From Zongyangia hominis (lineage in GTDB: Bacteria; Bacillota; Clostridia; Oscillospirales; Ruminococcaceae): a DNA stretch of 64,000 bases. The stretch lies in the NCBI RefSeq assembly GCF_014385095.1, contig NZ_JACRTC010000004.1, forward strand, positions 1-64,000. The letters are read 5' to 3'. A program made the position numbers and the translations under genes. Shown piece by piece: positions 1 through 7,230 of the stretch (the first letter of the stretch is position 1; each line of letters begins with the position of its first letter). The notes below the pieces were generated by a model. That model worked only from the letters and a program-made list of their open reading frames with translations, searched no databases and was not told the origin of the DNA.

Positions 1-47
1 ATCGCCGCCCATACCCATGGGTTCCCTTGCGGCCGCACACGGGGTTC

Positions 48-103
48 TCGAAGGGGTTTCCCCTTCGATCACTTTTGCATCCTTTTCTTGACAGAAAAGG
101 ATG
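48..103. repeat. Two adjacent perfect hairpins in intergenic DNA
   Basis: TCGAAGGGG (48-56) pairs with CCCCTTCGA (60-68) across a 3-base loop. CATCCTTTTC (78-87) pairs with GAAAAGGATG (94-103) across a TTGACA loop. A G+C-rich tail follows. No gene is seen in 1-197. The layout resembles small dispersed hairpin elements of gut Firmicutes, but that comparison is from memory. It could be a remnant of a terminator or a small non-autonomous element. Confidence 0.45.
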
Positions 104-197
104 TGCCCGCCCCGGCACGAGGGGCAGGACTGCCGTCCCCGACGGCGCGATGCCCGCGCGGCATGAGCGTAGAACTGCCGATCTCATCGGCGCACCC

Positions 198-458
198 TTA
201 CAGAAGAGACTCGACCGCCACACGCAGCCCCATCCGAAACCCGGTCAGGAAGCACTGCTTCCCCTCGTAATAAAACCGCTCCTCCGCCGCGTCGTTCAGC
301 TTCTCCCAGAGTTTCTGTTGCTCGGGCGCGAGCGCGACCTCCCATTTGTTCCGGACTTTGCTATATATCCGCTGGGCTTCCCGATACTCCGGGTCCTCCA
401 CAGGCTCCGCTTCTCCACAGATGCCCCCCAGAAACAACTCTTCCAATACACTTTCCAT
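198..458 (-). CDS. DUF6809-like small protein
   Basis: An 86-residue acidic, helical protein. The ATG at 458 follows an AGGTGATG-type ribosome binding site at good spacing. The pattern of a start like MESVLEELFLGG, a charged helical middle (KLWEKLNDAAEERFYYEG) and a C-terminal GFRMGLRVAVES matches the small Clostridia family DUF6809, which has no known function and often accompanies mobile or regulatory genes. There is no signal peptide or membrane helix. It is transcribed away from the XRE regulator that starts at 685. The family call is moderately sure; the function is unknown. Confidence 0.6.
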   Translation of the reverse strand: MESVLEELFLGGICGEAEPVEDPEYREAQRIYSKVRNKWEVALAPEQQKLWEKLNDAAEERFYYEGKQCFLTGFRMGLRVAVESLL

Positions 459-593
459 TTCATCACCTCATGATTTAAAGTAAACGTCCTTCGCAGTATA
501 TCACACTTTGAGTAAATCGGGCTGTTTCCAGCCAAATGTGGCTAGCATACAGCCGCCACGAGACCTTTGCTTTTAATACACGGAATAAATTCA

Positions 594-623
594 TTGATTT
601 TTTCACATGATACGATGTAAAAT
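594..623 (+). promoter_or_regulatory. Probable SigA promoter for XRE-hflX
   Basis: TTGATT at 594-599 and TAAAAT at 618-623 are separated by 18 bp, in an A+T-rich stretch just upstream of the XRE gene. The transcript would carry the duplicated 23-bp segment (633-655) in its leader. Confidence 0.45.
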
Positions 624-632
624 AAATATCAA

Positions 633-655
633 GGCGCACCAATAATCCCGCGCCC
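633..655 (+). pseudogene. 3-prime remnant of a duplicated XRE regulator gene
   Basis: These 23 bases are identical to 866-888, inside the 3-prime end of the XRE gene. Read in the same frame they give RTNNPAP followed by SKIG and a stop at 667-669, matching the C-terminus of the intact regulator (GRTNNPAP). No upstream part of the gene survives in frame. It looks like the tail of a lost tandem copy, lying just before the ribosome binding site of the surviving copy. Confidence 0.55.
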
Positions 656-684
656 TCAAAGATTGGATAAAAGGTGCTGGGTAA

Positions 685-906
685 ATGTTAAAAAGGATCA
701 AAGATTTACGGATTGACCACGATCTGACGCAAGCCAAAGTTGCCGAGGCAATCGGCATCACACAGCGCAAATATAGCTATATCGAAACCGGTACGCAAAA
801 TCTGGATGAGACGATTCTTGCGGCCCTCGCCGATTTCTACGGCGTATCCACCGACTATATCCTGGGGCGCACCAATAATCCCGCGCCCCCCAAGGACATG
901 CAATAA
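685..906 (+). CDS. XRE-family transcriptional regulator
   Basis: A 73-residue protein made almost entirely of one Cro/C1-type helix-turn-helix (residues about 3-62), with the recognition region AEAIGITQRKYSYIE and the SDYIL-like ending (STDYILGR) typical of the HTH_3 family. It probably binds DNA as a dimer; its target is unknown. An AAAGGTG-type ribosome binding site precedes the ATG. The stop lies only 9 bases before hflX, so the two are probably co-transcribed. The 3-prime end of the gene (866-888) is repeated in its own leader. Confidence 0.85.
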   Translation: MLKRIKDLRIDHDLTQAKVAEAIGITQRKYSYIETGTQNLDETILAALADFYGVSTDYILGRTNNPAPPKDMQ

Positions 907-915
907 GGAGAATCT

Positions 916-2154
916 ATGTACGAAAACGAAGAAATCAAACAGCGCGCCCTGCTCGTCTGTGTGGACACCGGCGACTTCGATGCTGAAATCTCCCTGGACG
1001 AGCTGGCGGAGCTGACCGATACCGCGGGCGCCGAGGTGGCCGGGCGGGTCATCCAGCGCCGGGAGTCCTTAGACGCCGCCACCTGTGTGGGCTCGGGACG
1101 GCTCGAGGAAATCAAGGAGTTTTCCTCTACCCACGAAGTCAATCTTCTCATCTACGACCATGAGCTCACCGCGGTCCAGCAGCGCAACATTGAGCGAGAG
1201 ACCGACTTGCCCGTCATCGACCGCACCACCCTGATTCTGGACATCTTCGCCCAGCGGGCCCGGTCCAGCGAGGGCAAGCTCCAGGTGGAACTGGCCCAGC
1301 AGCGCTACCTGCTGCCCCGGCTTTTGGGACAGGGACAGAGTCTCTCCCGGCTGGGCGGCGGCATCGGCACCCGGGGCCCGGGCGAATCCAAGCTGGAATC
1401 AGACCGGCGGCACATCCGCCGGCGCATCCAGTCGCTGGAGGAACAGCTCGCGGAAGTCCAGCGCCGCCGGGAGCTCCACCGTGCCCGGCGGAAAAAGGAC
1501 GGCGTCACCACCGTGGCCATCGTCGGCTACACCAATGTGGGGAAATCCACCCTCCTCAATACCTTGACCGACGCGGGGGTGCTGGCCGAGGACATGCTCT
1601 TCGCCACCCTGGATCCCACCTCCCGGGCGCTGAAACTCCCCGACGGCCGCACCGTCATGCTGGTGGACACGGTGGGGCTCATCCGGCGGCTGCCCCATCA
1701 TCTGGTGGAGGCCTTCAAGTCCACCTTGGAGGAGGCCGTCAACGCCGATCTCATCCTCAACGTCTGCGACATCGCAAGCGACGAGACCCTGGCCCAGATT
1801 GAAACCACCCGCCAGGTCCTGGGCGAACTGGGCGCGGGGGATGTCCCGGTGCTCACCGTCCTCAACAAATGCGACAAGCTTTCCGAGATGCCGCTGACCA
1901 TCGAGCGCGACTGCGTCTTTATTTCCGCCAAGACCGGCTTTGGGCTGGAGCACCTGCTCGAGCGCATCCAAAAGGCCCTGCCGCCCACCCATATCCGTCT
2001 GAGCCTGCTCATTCCCTTTGACAAGGCCGGGCTCTATTCCCGTCTCAAGGACGATTCCACCGTCTATGCCGAAGAGTACACCGCCCACGGTATTCTGGTG
2101 GACGCGCTGGTGGATGTAAAAATGATGAAAGAGGTCAGCGCTTTCATCCAATAA
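916..2154 (+). CDS. hflX: Ribosome-associated GTPase HflX
   Basis: A 412-residue GTPase of the HflX family, which binds the 50S subunit and splits or rescues stalled ribosomes. The N-terminal HflX domain contains the glycine-rich loop RLGGGIGTRGPGESKLE (about 145-161), followed by a basic coiled linker. The G domain has G1 GYTNVGKST (204-212), G3 DTVG (251-254), G4 NKCD (317-320) and a SAK-type G5. AAGGAG lies 7 bases before the ATG. A strong terminator follows at 2160. It is co-transcribed with the small XRE regulator, an unusual pairing that may give local control. Confidence 0.95.
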   Translation: MYENEEIKQRALLVCVDTGDFDAEISLDELAELTDTAGAEVAGRVIQRRESLDAATCVGSGRLEEIKEFSSTHEVNLLIYDHELTAVQQRNIERETDLPVIDRTTLILDIFAQRARSSEGKLQVELAQQRYLLPRLLGQGQSLSRLGGGIGTRGPGESKLESDRRHIRRRIQSLEEQLAEVQRRRELHRARRKKDGVTTVAIVGYTNVGKSTLLNTLTDAGVLAEDMLFATLDPTSRALKLPDGRTVMLVDTVGLIRRLPHHLVEAFKSTLEEAVNADLILNVCDIASDETLAQIETTRQVLGELGAGDVPVLTVLNKCDKLSEMPLTIERDCVFISAKTGFGLEHLLERIQKALPPTHIRLSLLIPFDKAGLYSRLKDDSTVYAEEYTAHGILVDALVDVKMMKEVSAFIQ

Positions 2155-2159
2155 AATGC

Positions 2160-2189
2160 GGGCCGCTCCCTTCCGGAGCGGCCCGTTTT
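2160..2189 (+). terminator. Terminator of hflX
   Basis: A 10-bp G+C-rich stem (2160-2169 with 2175-2184), 5-base loop and GTTTT tail, directly after the hflX stop. A second hairpin at 2201-2226 probably serves the convergent minus-strand gene. Confidence 0.85.
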
Positions 2190-2238
2190 CGTATAGCGAA
2201 AGGCGGCCGTTGAAAGACGGCCGCCCTGGGGTGCGAGG

Positions 2239-2739
2239 CTATTTGACCAGCACTTTTTTGATCCTGCCCACATACATGGTGTGGTAATCCTTATCGGGAT
2301 AGTAGCGCTCGTCGTAGCCTGGGACCAGGAAATGCTCGGGTTTTAGCTCCTGGGCATAGAGCTTTTCACAGACGATGACCACTCTGGCCTCGTCGAAGTA
2401 GGGGGTATCCCCCTCATAGTCCACGGTGAACCCGCAGGCCCCAATCTTATCCATATCACGGCCCGACTTGGTGCCGCACAGGTTGAGCGCGTCCCGGAAC
2501 GAGGCGTCCATCACGCAAATGGAAAACTCCTTTTCCCGGTCCACAAATTCCTTGGTGTAACGCTGGGGCCGGATATAGACGGTGCAGACGTCCTGATTCC
2601 ACAGCACGCCGACGCCGCCCCAGCTGGCGGTCATGGTGTTACATTTGTTCTTGTCACCGGCGGTGATGAGGAGCCAGTCCTTGCCGATCATGGTAAAGGG
2701 GTTCTCCTGTAGCTGTTGGGGCTTAATCTCACGAAACAT
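2239..2739 (-). CDS. Flavin reductase family protein (FMN-binding split barrel)
   Basis: A 166-residue protein resembling flavin reductase-like FMN-binding domains: ITAGDKNKCNTMTASWGG near the N-terminus, then VYIRPQRYTKEFV and FSICVMDASFRDALNLCGTKSG. Such proteins bind FMN and reduce flavins or act as small oxidoreductases in anaerobes. AAGGAGG lies 8 bases before the ATG at 2739 but only 2 bases before the upstream ATG at 2745, so 2739 is preferred. A cytoplasmic redox role is likely; the substrate cannot be told. It faces hflX convergently and is divergent from the nitroreductase. Confidence 0.8.
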   Translation of the reverse strand: MFREIKPQQLQENPFTMIGKDWLLITAGDKNKCNTMTASWGGVGVLWNQDVCTVYIRPQRYTKEFVDREKEFSICVMDASFRDALNLCGTKSGRDMDKIGACGFTVDYEGDTPYFDEARVVIVCEKLYAQELKPEHFLVPGYDERYYPDKDYHTMYVGRIKKVLVK

Positions 2740-2888
2740 ATGCATTGCCTCCTTCTCGGTGCTTGGGCTATCATCTCCCAGTATATGTCGTTTGGGTCCG
2801 AGATGCAACCTTTTTGAGTCCATCGCCTCCAAACACCGCCCATATCCCCGGGGATTCCCCGATTTTTCCCATGTCCCTGCCATTTCGG

Positions 2889-2917
2889 TTGGAATGGGGG
2901 GAGGAAGATGCTATAAT
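2889..2917 (+). promoter_or_regulatory. SigA promoter of the nitroreductase gene
   Basis: TTGGAA (2889-2894), a 17-bp spacer and a perfect TATAAT (2912-2917). Transcription would start near 2924, leaving a very short leader. Confidence 0.8.
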
Positions 2918-2949
2918 GAAACCATACCAAAAAAGGGCAGGTGGCAGGG

Positions 2950-3552
2950 ATGATTCGGGATTTATCCAAACAAAACCGCAGCTACACATGTTTTAATCAG
3001 AGTACGGCGGTCCCTTACGAGCTGTTGGAGGGGTTGGTGGACGCGGCGCGGTACGCGCCCTCCTGTCTGAACATCCAGCCGCTGCGCTACGTCATCAGTT
3101 GCACCGAGCGCAAAAACCAGTTGATTTTCCCCTGCATCAACTGGAACGTGCTGTTACGGGGCTACGACGGACCCCGGGATGGGCAGAAACCCATGGCCTA
3201 TCTTGTCATCCTGGCTGACAAGAGCCTGATGCCCGAAGACGAAATGATGTGGATCGACATCGGCCTCGCCTCCCAGACCATCATGCTGGCGGCGGTGGAG
3301 CAGGGTCTGGGAGGCTGTATGATCGCAAACTTTGACAAGGCCCGGCTTTGCCGCTCCCTGCGGTTAGAGAAGTGGTACGACCCGGCGCTGATTTTAGCGC
3401 TTGGCAAGCCCAACGAGCGCATCTTCCTCGATTATATCACGGAACATGACGCCACCGAGTTTTACCGGGACAAGGAGGGGTATCTGCACATCCCCAAGCG
3501 GAAGCTGGAGGACGTCATCCTGCCCCTGGACCCGGGAGAACTACAAAAATAA
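2950..3552 (+). CDS. Nitroreductase family protein
   Basis: A 200-residue FMN-dependent nitroreductase-fold oxidoreductase. The N-terminal RSYTCFN...VDAARYAPSCLNIQPLRYV is the usual FMN-phosphate and dimer segment. WIDIGLASQTIMLAAVEQGLGGCMIANFD is the conserved central helix with the GLG(G)C turn. ALGKPNE lies near the end. A GTG at 2941 is an alternative start; the ATG at 2950 is better spaced from AGGTGG. It has its own strong promoter. The substrate is unknown, and the nearby flavin reductase suggests redox handling of quinones, nitro compounds or flavins. Confidence 0.85.
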   Translation: MIRDLSKQNRSYTCFNQSTAVPYELLEGLVDAARYAPSCLNIQPLRYVISCTERKNQLIFPCINWNVLLRGYDGPRDGQKPMAYLVILADKSLMPEDEMMWIDIGLASQTIMLAAVEQGLGGCMIANFDKARLCRSLRLEKWYDPALILALGKPNERIFLDYITEHDATEFYRDKEGYLHIPKRKLEDVILPLDPGELQK

Positions 3553-3554
3553 AA

Positions 3555-3606
3555 GGAGGACGCGCCCCAGGCCCTGGCCGCAACTTTGCCGCGGCGCACG
3601 CGCTTG
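3555..3606 (+). repeat. Partial copy of the dispersed intergenic repeat
   Basis: It contains the GACGCGCCC box followed by the GCCGCGGCGCACGCGCTT hairpin segment shared with the copies at 4466, 11036, 18692, 38078 and elsewhere. The downstream CACAGCGCGAT box is missing. It lies directly after the nitroreductase stop codon. Confidence 0.55.
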
Positions 3607-3711
3607 GGGGACGGGTCTTACCGGGAACCATCCTCTTTGCCATCATTTGTATATCATTTTTGATAAGAAATGCGTATCATTTGCTTTATTTATCCAAATA
3701 TTTTGATATTT

Positions 3712-3740
3712 TTGATAGAAGATGCCGATTGTAAAATAAT
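3712..3740 (+). promoter_or_regulatory. Candidate promoter with no intact gene behind it
   Basis: TTGATA (3712-3717) and AATAAT (3735-3740) are separated by 17 bp in an A+T-rich island. A good AAAGGAGG follows at 3795-3802, leading to ATG TAG at 3811, that is, a start codon followed at once by a stop. Confidence 0.4.
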
Positions 3741-4424
3741 GTCGAATGGTGTAAAGTAAAGGTGAGGAGAAGAAGGAAACCGAGGCTGCCAAACAAAGGA
3801 GGCGCATTTTATGTAGAATGAAAGAAGCTCCTCGTTGGTCCTCAAGAGGATGGAAGACTGGAGGAAATCGATGGGCTGTATTGTAACCGCCATCGTGGCG
3901 GCATGGCAACACATTCCTCGGTCTGGCCGCTGGATGCCATGAGCGGTCTTGTCCTATTCCTGAGCCTCATGGTGACAGCGGCTGTAATGTGCTTTTGTAC
4001 CAGCCTTCCCGCTGGGTGTGCAGCACAAAAAGCATCAAACAGGTGTCTATCCATCCATGGGAATACGCAAGGCGCAGATGGACGGCCAGTGCCTGATCGA
4101 GAAACTGATGGCTGTGTCTCTGGCGCTCGGCTAACTGGAAAGGAATTTCCGGCCCGGCCTTCGCCATAGGAACCGCCGTTCTTGTTCCGGCTTTGCCCCC
4201 TGCCGGAGAGAGCTGGCCGACCTGCCCTATGCGCGGCCATATCCGCCCTTCGATGTGCCTCCTTGGCCTCGGGAACGCTCGGAAATGAGGGCGGCGGAGC
4301 ATTTTGCCATTGACACCGCCGTGGGTATCGGTGTCGCGGCGCCATTTCCCTTTCTGCCCTCCCAACTGCGGATAAAGCTCGAGGATTCTTCTGTCGTCCA
4401 AAGGCTGATCGCAGACCATACGGA
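3741..4424 (+). pseudogene. Decayed gene or untranslated RNA between a promoter and a terminator
   Basis: No convincing gene covers this stretch on either strand. After the ribosome binding site the frame is ATG TAG, then about 40 sense codons (including LVLKRMEDWRKSMG) to a stop near 3942, as if codon 2 had become a stop. A second coding-like segment (MGIRKAQMDGQCLIEKL) ends at a TAA near 4137. These fragments look like a small gene that has decayed, but they match no family I recognise. A structured RNA ending at the 4425 terminator is the alternative. Confidence 0.3.
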
Positions 4425-4463
4425 AGCCCTGTCCGGGCCTGCACCTGGACAGGGCTCCTTTTT
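4425..4463 (+). terminator. Strong intrinsic terminator
   Basis: AGCCCTGTCC (4425-4434) pairs perfectly with GGACAGGGCT (4447-4456), followed by CCTTTTTG. It implies transcription across 3741-4424 even though no intact gene is present there. Confidence 0.75.
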
Positions 4464-4465
4464 GC

Positions 4466-4680
4466 GCCTACCGGCGGGGAGAGCGCGCCCCGGGCCCCGA
4501 CGGCAACTCAGTCGCGGCGCACGCGCTCAGACTTCTTTCGCACCACAGCGCGATAGGGGTGCGGACACCGTCCGCTGCCGGCGGGGAGGGCGCGCCCCGG
4601 GACGGCAACTCAGTCGCGGCGCATGCGCTAGACTTCTCTCGCACCACAGCGCGATATGGGTGCGGACACCGTCCGCAGTC
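4466..4680 (+). repeat. Dispersed intergenic repeat, two tandem copies
   Basis: Two units of roughly 105 bp, each with a CCGGCGGGG start, a GCGCGCCCCGG box, the hairpin segment GTCGCGGCGCA(C/T)GCGCT and a GCACCACAGCGCGATA box. Each ends in GTGCGGACACCGTCCGC. They lie between the terminator and the alr gene. Confidence 0.75.
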
Positions 4681-4765
4681 CGCGCAAAATACGCTTTTCT
4701 TTTCCCCCCAATCCGTGTATGATAATAAGGTAATTTAACTTTGATAAAAGGGATGAAGGAAAAGC

Positions 4766-5962
4766 ATGTGTGATTTTCTCAAGCGCAGTTGGGCCGAAAT
4801 TGACCTAGACTGCATTTCCCATAACGTAAAATCCATCCGTTCCCTGATCGGGCCAAAGTGCAAGCTGCTGGGGGTCGTCAAGGCGGACGCCTACGGCCAC
4901 GGCGACAAAAAGGTGGCCCTCCAGATGCAGGAGGATGGGGTGGACTGGTTTGGCATCTCCAACATCGAGGAGGGCGTGGGGCTGCGGCAGGCTGGCATTG
5001 TAAAGCCCATTTTGATCTTCGGCGCAACCCCCGTGGAGTATGTCAAAACCCTAGCCAAATACCGCATCACCCAGGCCCTCTTTTCCCCCGAGTACGCTCT
5101 TGAACTGAGCCGTGCCGCCGTGGAAGCGGGGGTCCAGGTGGATGTCCATGTGAAGGTGGACACGGGCATGACCCGTATCGGCTTTGTCTGCACCGACGGC
5201 ATCCAGGCCGCGGCGGATCGGATTGCAGAGGCTTGTGCCCTCTCCCACCTGCACCCCACCGGCATCTTCACCCACTTCGCGGTGTCCGACGAGTTGAGCG
5301 CGGAGTCCCAAGCCTACACCCGGGGGCAATTCGACAAATTCATGGCGGTCATCGCCGCGTTGGAAGAACGGGGCGTCACCTTCCCGTTGCGCCACTGCTG
5401 TAACAGCGCCGGGGTCATCAACTACCCCGAAATGCACCTGGATATGGTGCGCCCGGGCATCATCTGCTATGGGCTCGCCCCCTCCGACGAGATGCGCCGT
5501 GCGGTGGACCTCCGCCAGGCCATGACCCTCAAATCGGTGATCTCCATGGTCAAGGACATCCCGGCGGGGACCACCGTCAGCTATGGGCGGAAATTTGAAA
5601 GCGGCCGTCTCTCCAAGATCGCCACCGTCCCCATCGGTTACGCCGACGGCTATAACCGCCTATTGGGCGGGCGGGCTCACGCGCTGGTCCAGGGCCGGCA
5701 GGTCCCGGTGGTGGGGCGGGTCTGCATGGATCAGATCATGCTGGATATCACCGACGCCCCCGGCATCCAGGCGGGGGATGAAGCCATCCTCCTGGGCACC
5801 GACGGCCACGGCCACGAAATCAGCATCAACGAGGTGGGCGCCCTGTGCGGCACCATCGGCTACGAAGTGGTCTGCCTCATTGGGAAACGGGTGCCCCGGG
5901 TCTATCTCAAAGGCGGAAAACAGGTGGGCGTGGTCGACTATGTCCAGCCCTACGAAAAATAG
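4766..5962 (+). CDS. alr: Alanine racemase
   Basis: A 398-residue PLP enzyme interconverting L- and D-alanine for peptidoglycan. KADAYGHG (about 37-44) carries the PLP lysine. The barrel contains HVKVDTGMTRIGF and RPGIICYGL. The C-terminal beta domain has GYADGY and VGRVCMDQ with the usual catalytic tyrosine region. AAGGAAAAGC precedes the ATG, and a weak TATGAT-type -10 lies near 4718. It is monocistronic, ending at a terminator at 6128. Length and motifs are full. Confidence 0.96.
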   Translation: MCDFLKRSWAEIDLDCISHNVKSIRSLIGPKCKLLGVVKADAYGHGDKKVALQMQEDGVDWFGISNIEEGVGLRQAGIVKPILIFGATPVEYVKTLAKYRITQALFSPEYALELSRAAVEAGVQVDVHVKVDTGMTRIGFVCTDGIQAAADRIAEACALSHLHPTGIFTHFAVSDELSAESQAYTRGQFDKFMAVIAALEERGVTFPLRHCCNSAGVINYPEMHLDMVRPGIICYGLAPSDEMRRAVDLRQAMTLKSVISMVKDIPAGTTVSYGRKFESGRLSKIATVPIGYADGYNRLLGGRAHALVQGRQVPVVGRVCMDQIMLDITDAPGIQAGDEAILLGTDGHGHEISINEVGALCGTIGYEVVCLIGKRVPRVYLKGGKQVGVVDYVQPYEK

Positions 5963-6127
5963 CCTGCATTTTGCGCCATTTTTCGCCCAGCAAGAGCCCG
6001 TACCGCAACACGGAGCCCGGCCCCGCATATTTTGTATCTCGTTACCAAAGTTCCCTCCTGCCGTATTACGCACTGGGGGCGCAACGCGATAGCGCGGACG
6101 CCGGCCCAAACCTCCACGAAGTCCGAA

Positions 6128-6157
6128 AAAGGCAGCCGTAAAAGCGGCTGCCTTTTC
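6128..6157 (+). terminator. Terminator downstream of alr
   Basis: AAAGGCAGCCG (6128-6138) pairs with CGGCTGCCTTT (6145-6155), loop TAAAAG, flanked by A and T runs, so it could work both ways. The 165 bases between the alr stop and this stem show no gene. Confidence 0.8.
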
Positions 6158-6220
6158 CATAACCAGAGCTCCAAATCCCCGTCGCTGTCATTTTTCCCGG
6201 CTATACCCTGCCGCCGCTGC

Positions 6221-6253
6221 GAAAAAAGCCCCCGGTTTCTAAAAACCGGGGGC
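6221..6253 (-). terminator. Terminator of the binding-protein operon
   Basis: GCCCCCGGTTT (6228-6238) pairs with AAACCGGGGGC (6243-6253). On the minus strand it is followed by TTTTTTC, just beyond the stop of the gene at 6269. Confidence 0.9.
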
Positions 6254-6268
6254 TATGCTATGTCTGAT

Positions 6269-7198
6269 TTATGCGGCGGAACCCTTAAACCCGTCGGGAT
6301 AGGCCATGCGGGCCATGACTTCCAATTCCTGCATGAGGCGCTTGCTCTGCCGCTCAAAGAGGAGGGTGTTTACCGGGTAGATGGCCTCATTTTTCACCGC
6401 GTCCGAATTTTGGTAGAGGGGGCAGCGCTTGACCTCCTCGATATCCACCGAGTTATCCACAAACAATAGGGCGGGATTGGTCTGGGCCACCTTGTCCGAG
6501 GCAAGGGCCCACCCAGTGGAATCCTCCGCCAGATTCTGAAGCCCCAATTGCTCCAGCAGGTCCCCGGTGAAGGTGTCCCCGGTGGCCACAGTGTTGTTTA
6601 ACATCCGGATGAGGTAGCAGCTCTTTTCCGAGCGTTTGACCACTGTGCGCAGCTCGTAGATCCGGGCGGTCATGAGGGCATATAGGTCGCCCCCCACCTT
6701 CCCGCCGGTGATGCGCCCGCCCAGGACGGACCCCAATGTCCGATACACCCGCTCCAAATCCTCCAGGGACTTGGCCGGGGCTATCTTGATGACCAAAATC
6801 CCCATCCCCTCGACCTGTTTGAGGTCCTCCTCCACCAGATCGGAGGAGATGAGCAGGCATTCCGGGGCAAGCTCCCGTAACTTGTCCAGATCCGGCGTGT
6901 GGACATTCCCCGCCTGCGGCAGGTCGGTGGTGGCCTCCGGGTAGTCGCAGCTGTCGCTGACCCCCACCAGCTTGCCCCCATACCCCAGGGTATAGGTGAT
7001 CTCGGTTAAAGAGGGGGAGAGGGAAACCACCCGTCCCGGCTCGCGCTCCACCTCCTTATCGTCAATGTGGAAGGGATACTCCTTCTCATCGGTGGTGGAG
7101 GTCACGGGAGGCTCCGGTATCTCCTCCTCTATTTTATTACAGGAGGTAAATCCAACTACAAAAAATACAGAAAGCAATATTGCAATCAGTCGTTTCAT
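6269..7198 (-). CDS. ABC transporter substrate-binding lipoprotein (BtuF/FepB type)
   Basis: A 309-residue lipoprotein. The signal peptide MKRLIAILLSVFFVVGFTSC has a lipobox with Cys20. The mature part has the helical-backbone binding-protein fold of cobalamin, haem and siderophore receptors (PF01497): RVVSLSPSLTEITYTLGYG...LVGVSDSCDYPEA, LDKLRELAPECLLIS and PALLFVDN. It would deliver a corrinoid or iron complex to an ABC permease, but none lies nearby, so it is an orphan or works with a remote transporter. AAGGAGG precedes the ATG, and the gene follows the DUF815 ATPase by 32 bases, probably in one operon. Confidence 0.85.
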   Translation of the reverse strand: MKRLIAILLSVFFVVGFTSCNKIEEEIPEPPVTSTTDEKEYPFHIDDKEVEREPGRVVSLSPSLTEITYTLGYGGKLVGVSDSCDYPEATTDLPQAGNVHTPDLDKLRELAPECLLISSDLVEEDLKQVEGMGILVIKIAPAKSLEDLERVYRTLGSVLGGRITGGKVGGDLYALMTARIYELRTVVKRSEKSCYLIRMLNNTVATGDTFTGDLLEQLGLQNLAEDSTGWALASDKVAQTNPALLFVDNSVDIEEVKRCPLYQNSDAVKNEAIYPVNTLLFERQSKRLMQELEVMARMAYPDGFKGSAA

Positions 7199-7230
7199 AG
7201 CTTTCCTCCTTGTAAGTCATAGACGGGGGC

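Noticed and set aside
3842..4444. A 200-codon minus-strand open frame in the gene-poor stretch
   Set aside because: It has no ribosome binding site, an Arg/Pro/Ala-rich random composition and runs into the terminator on the other strand.
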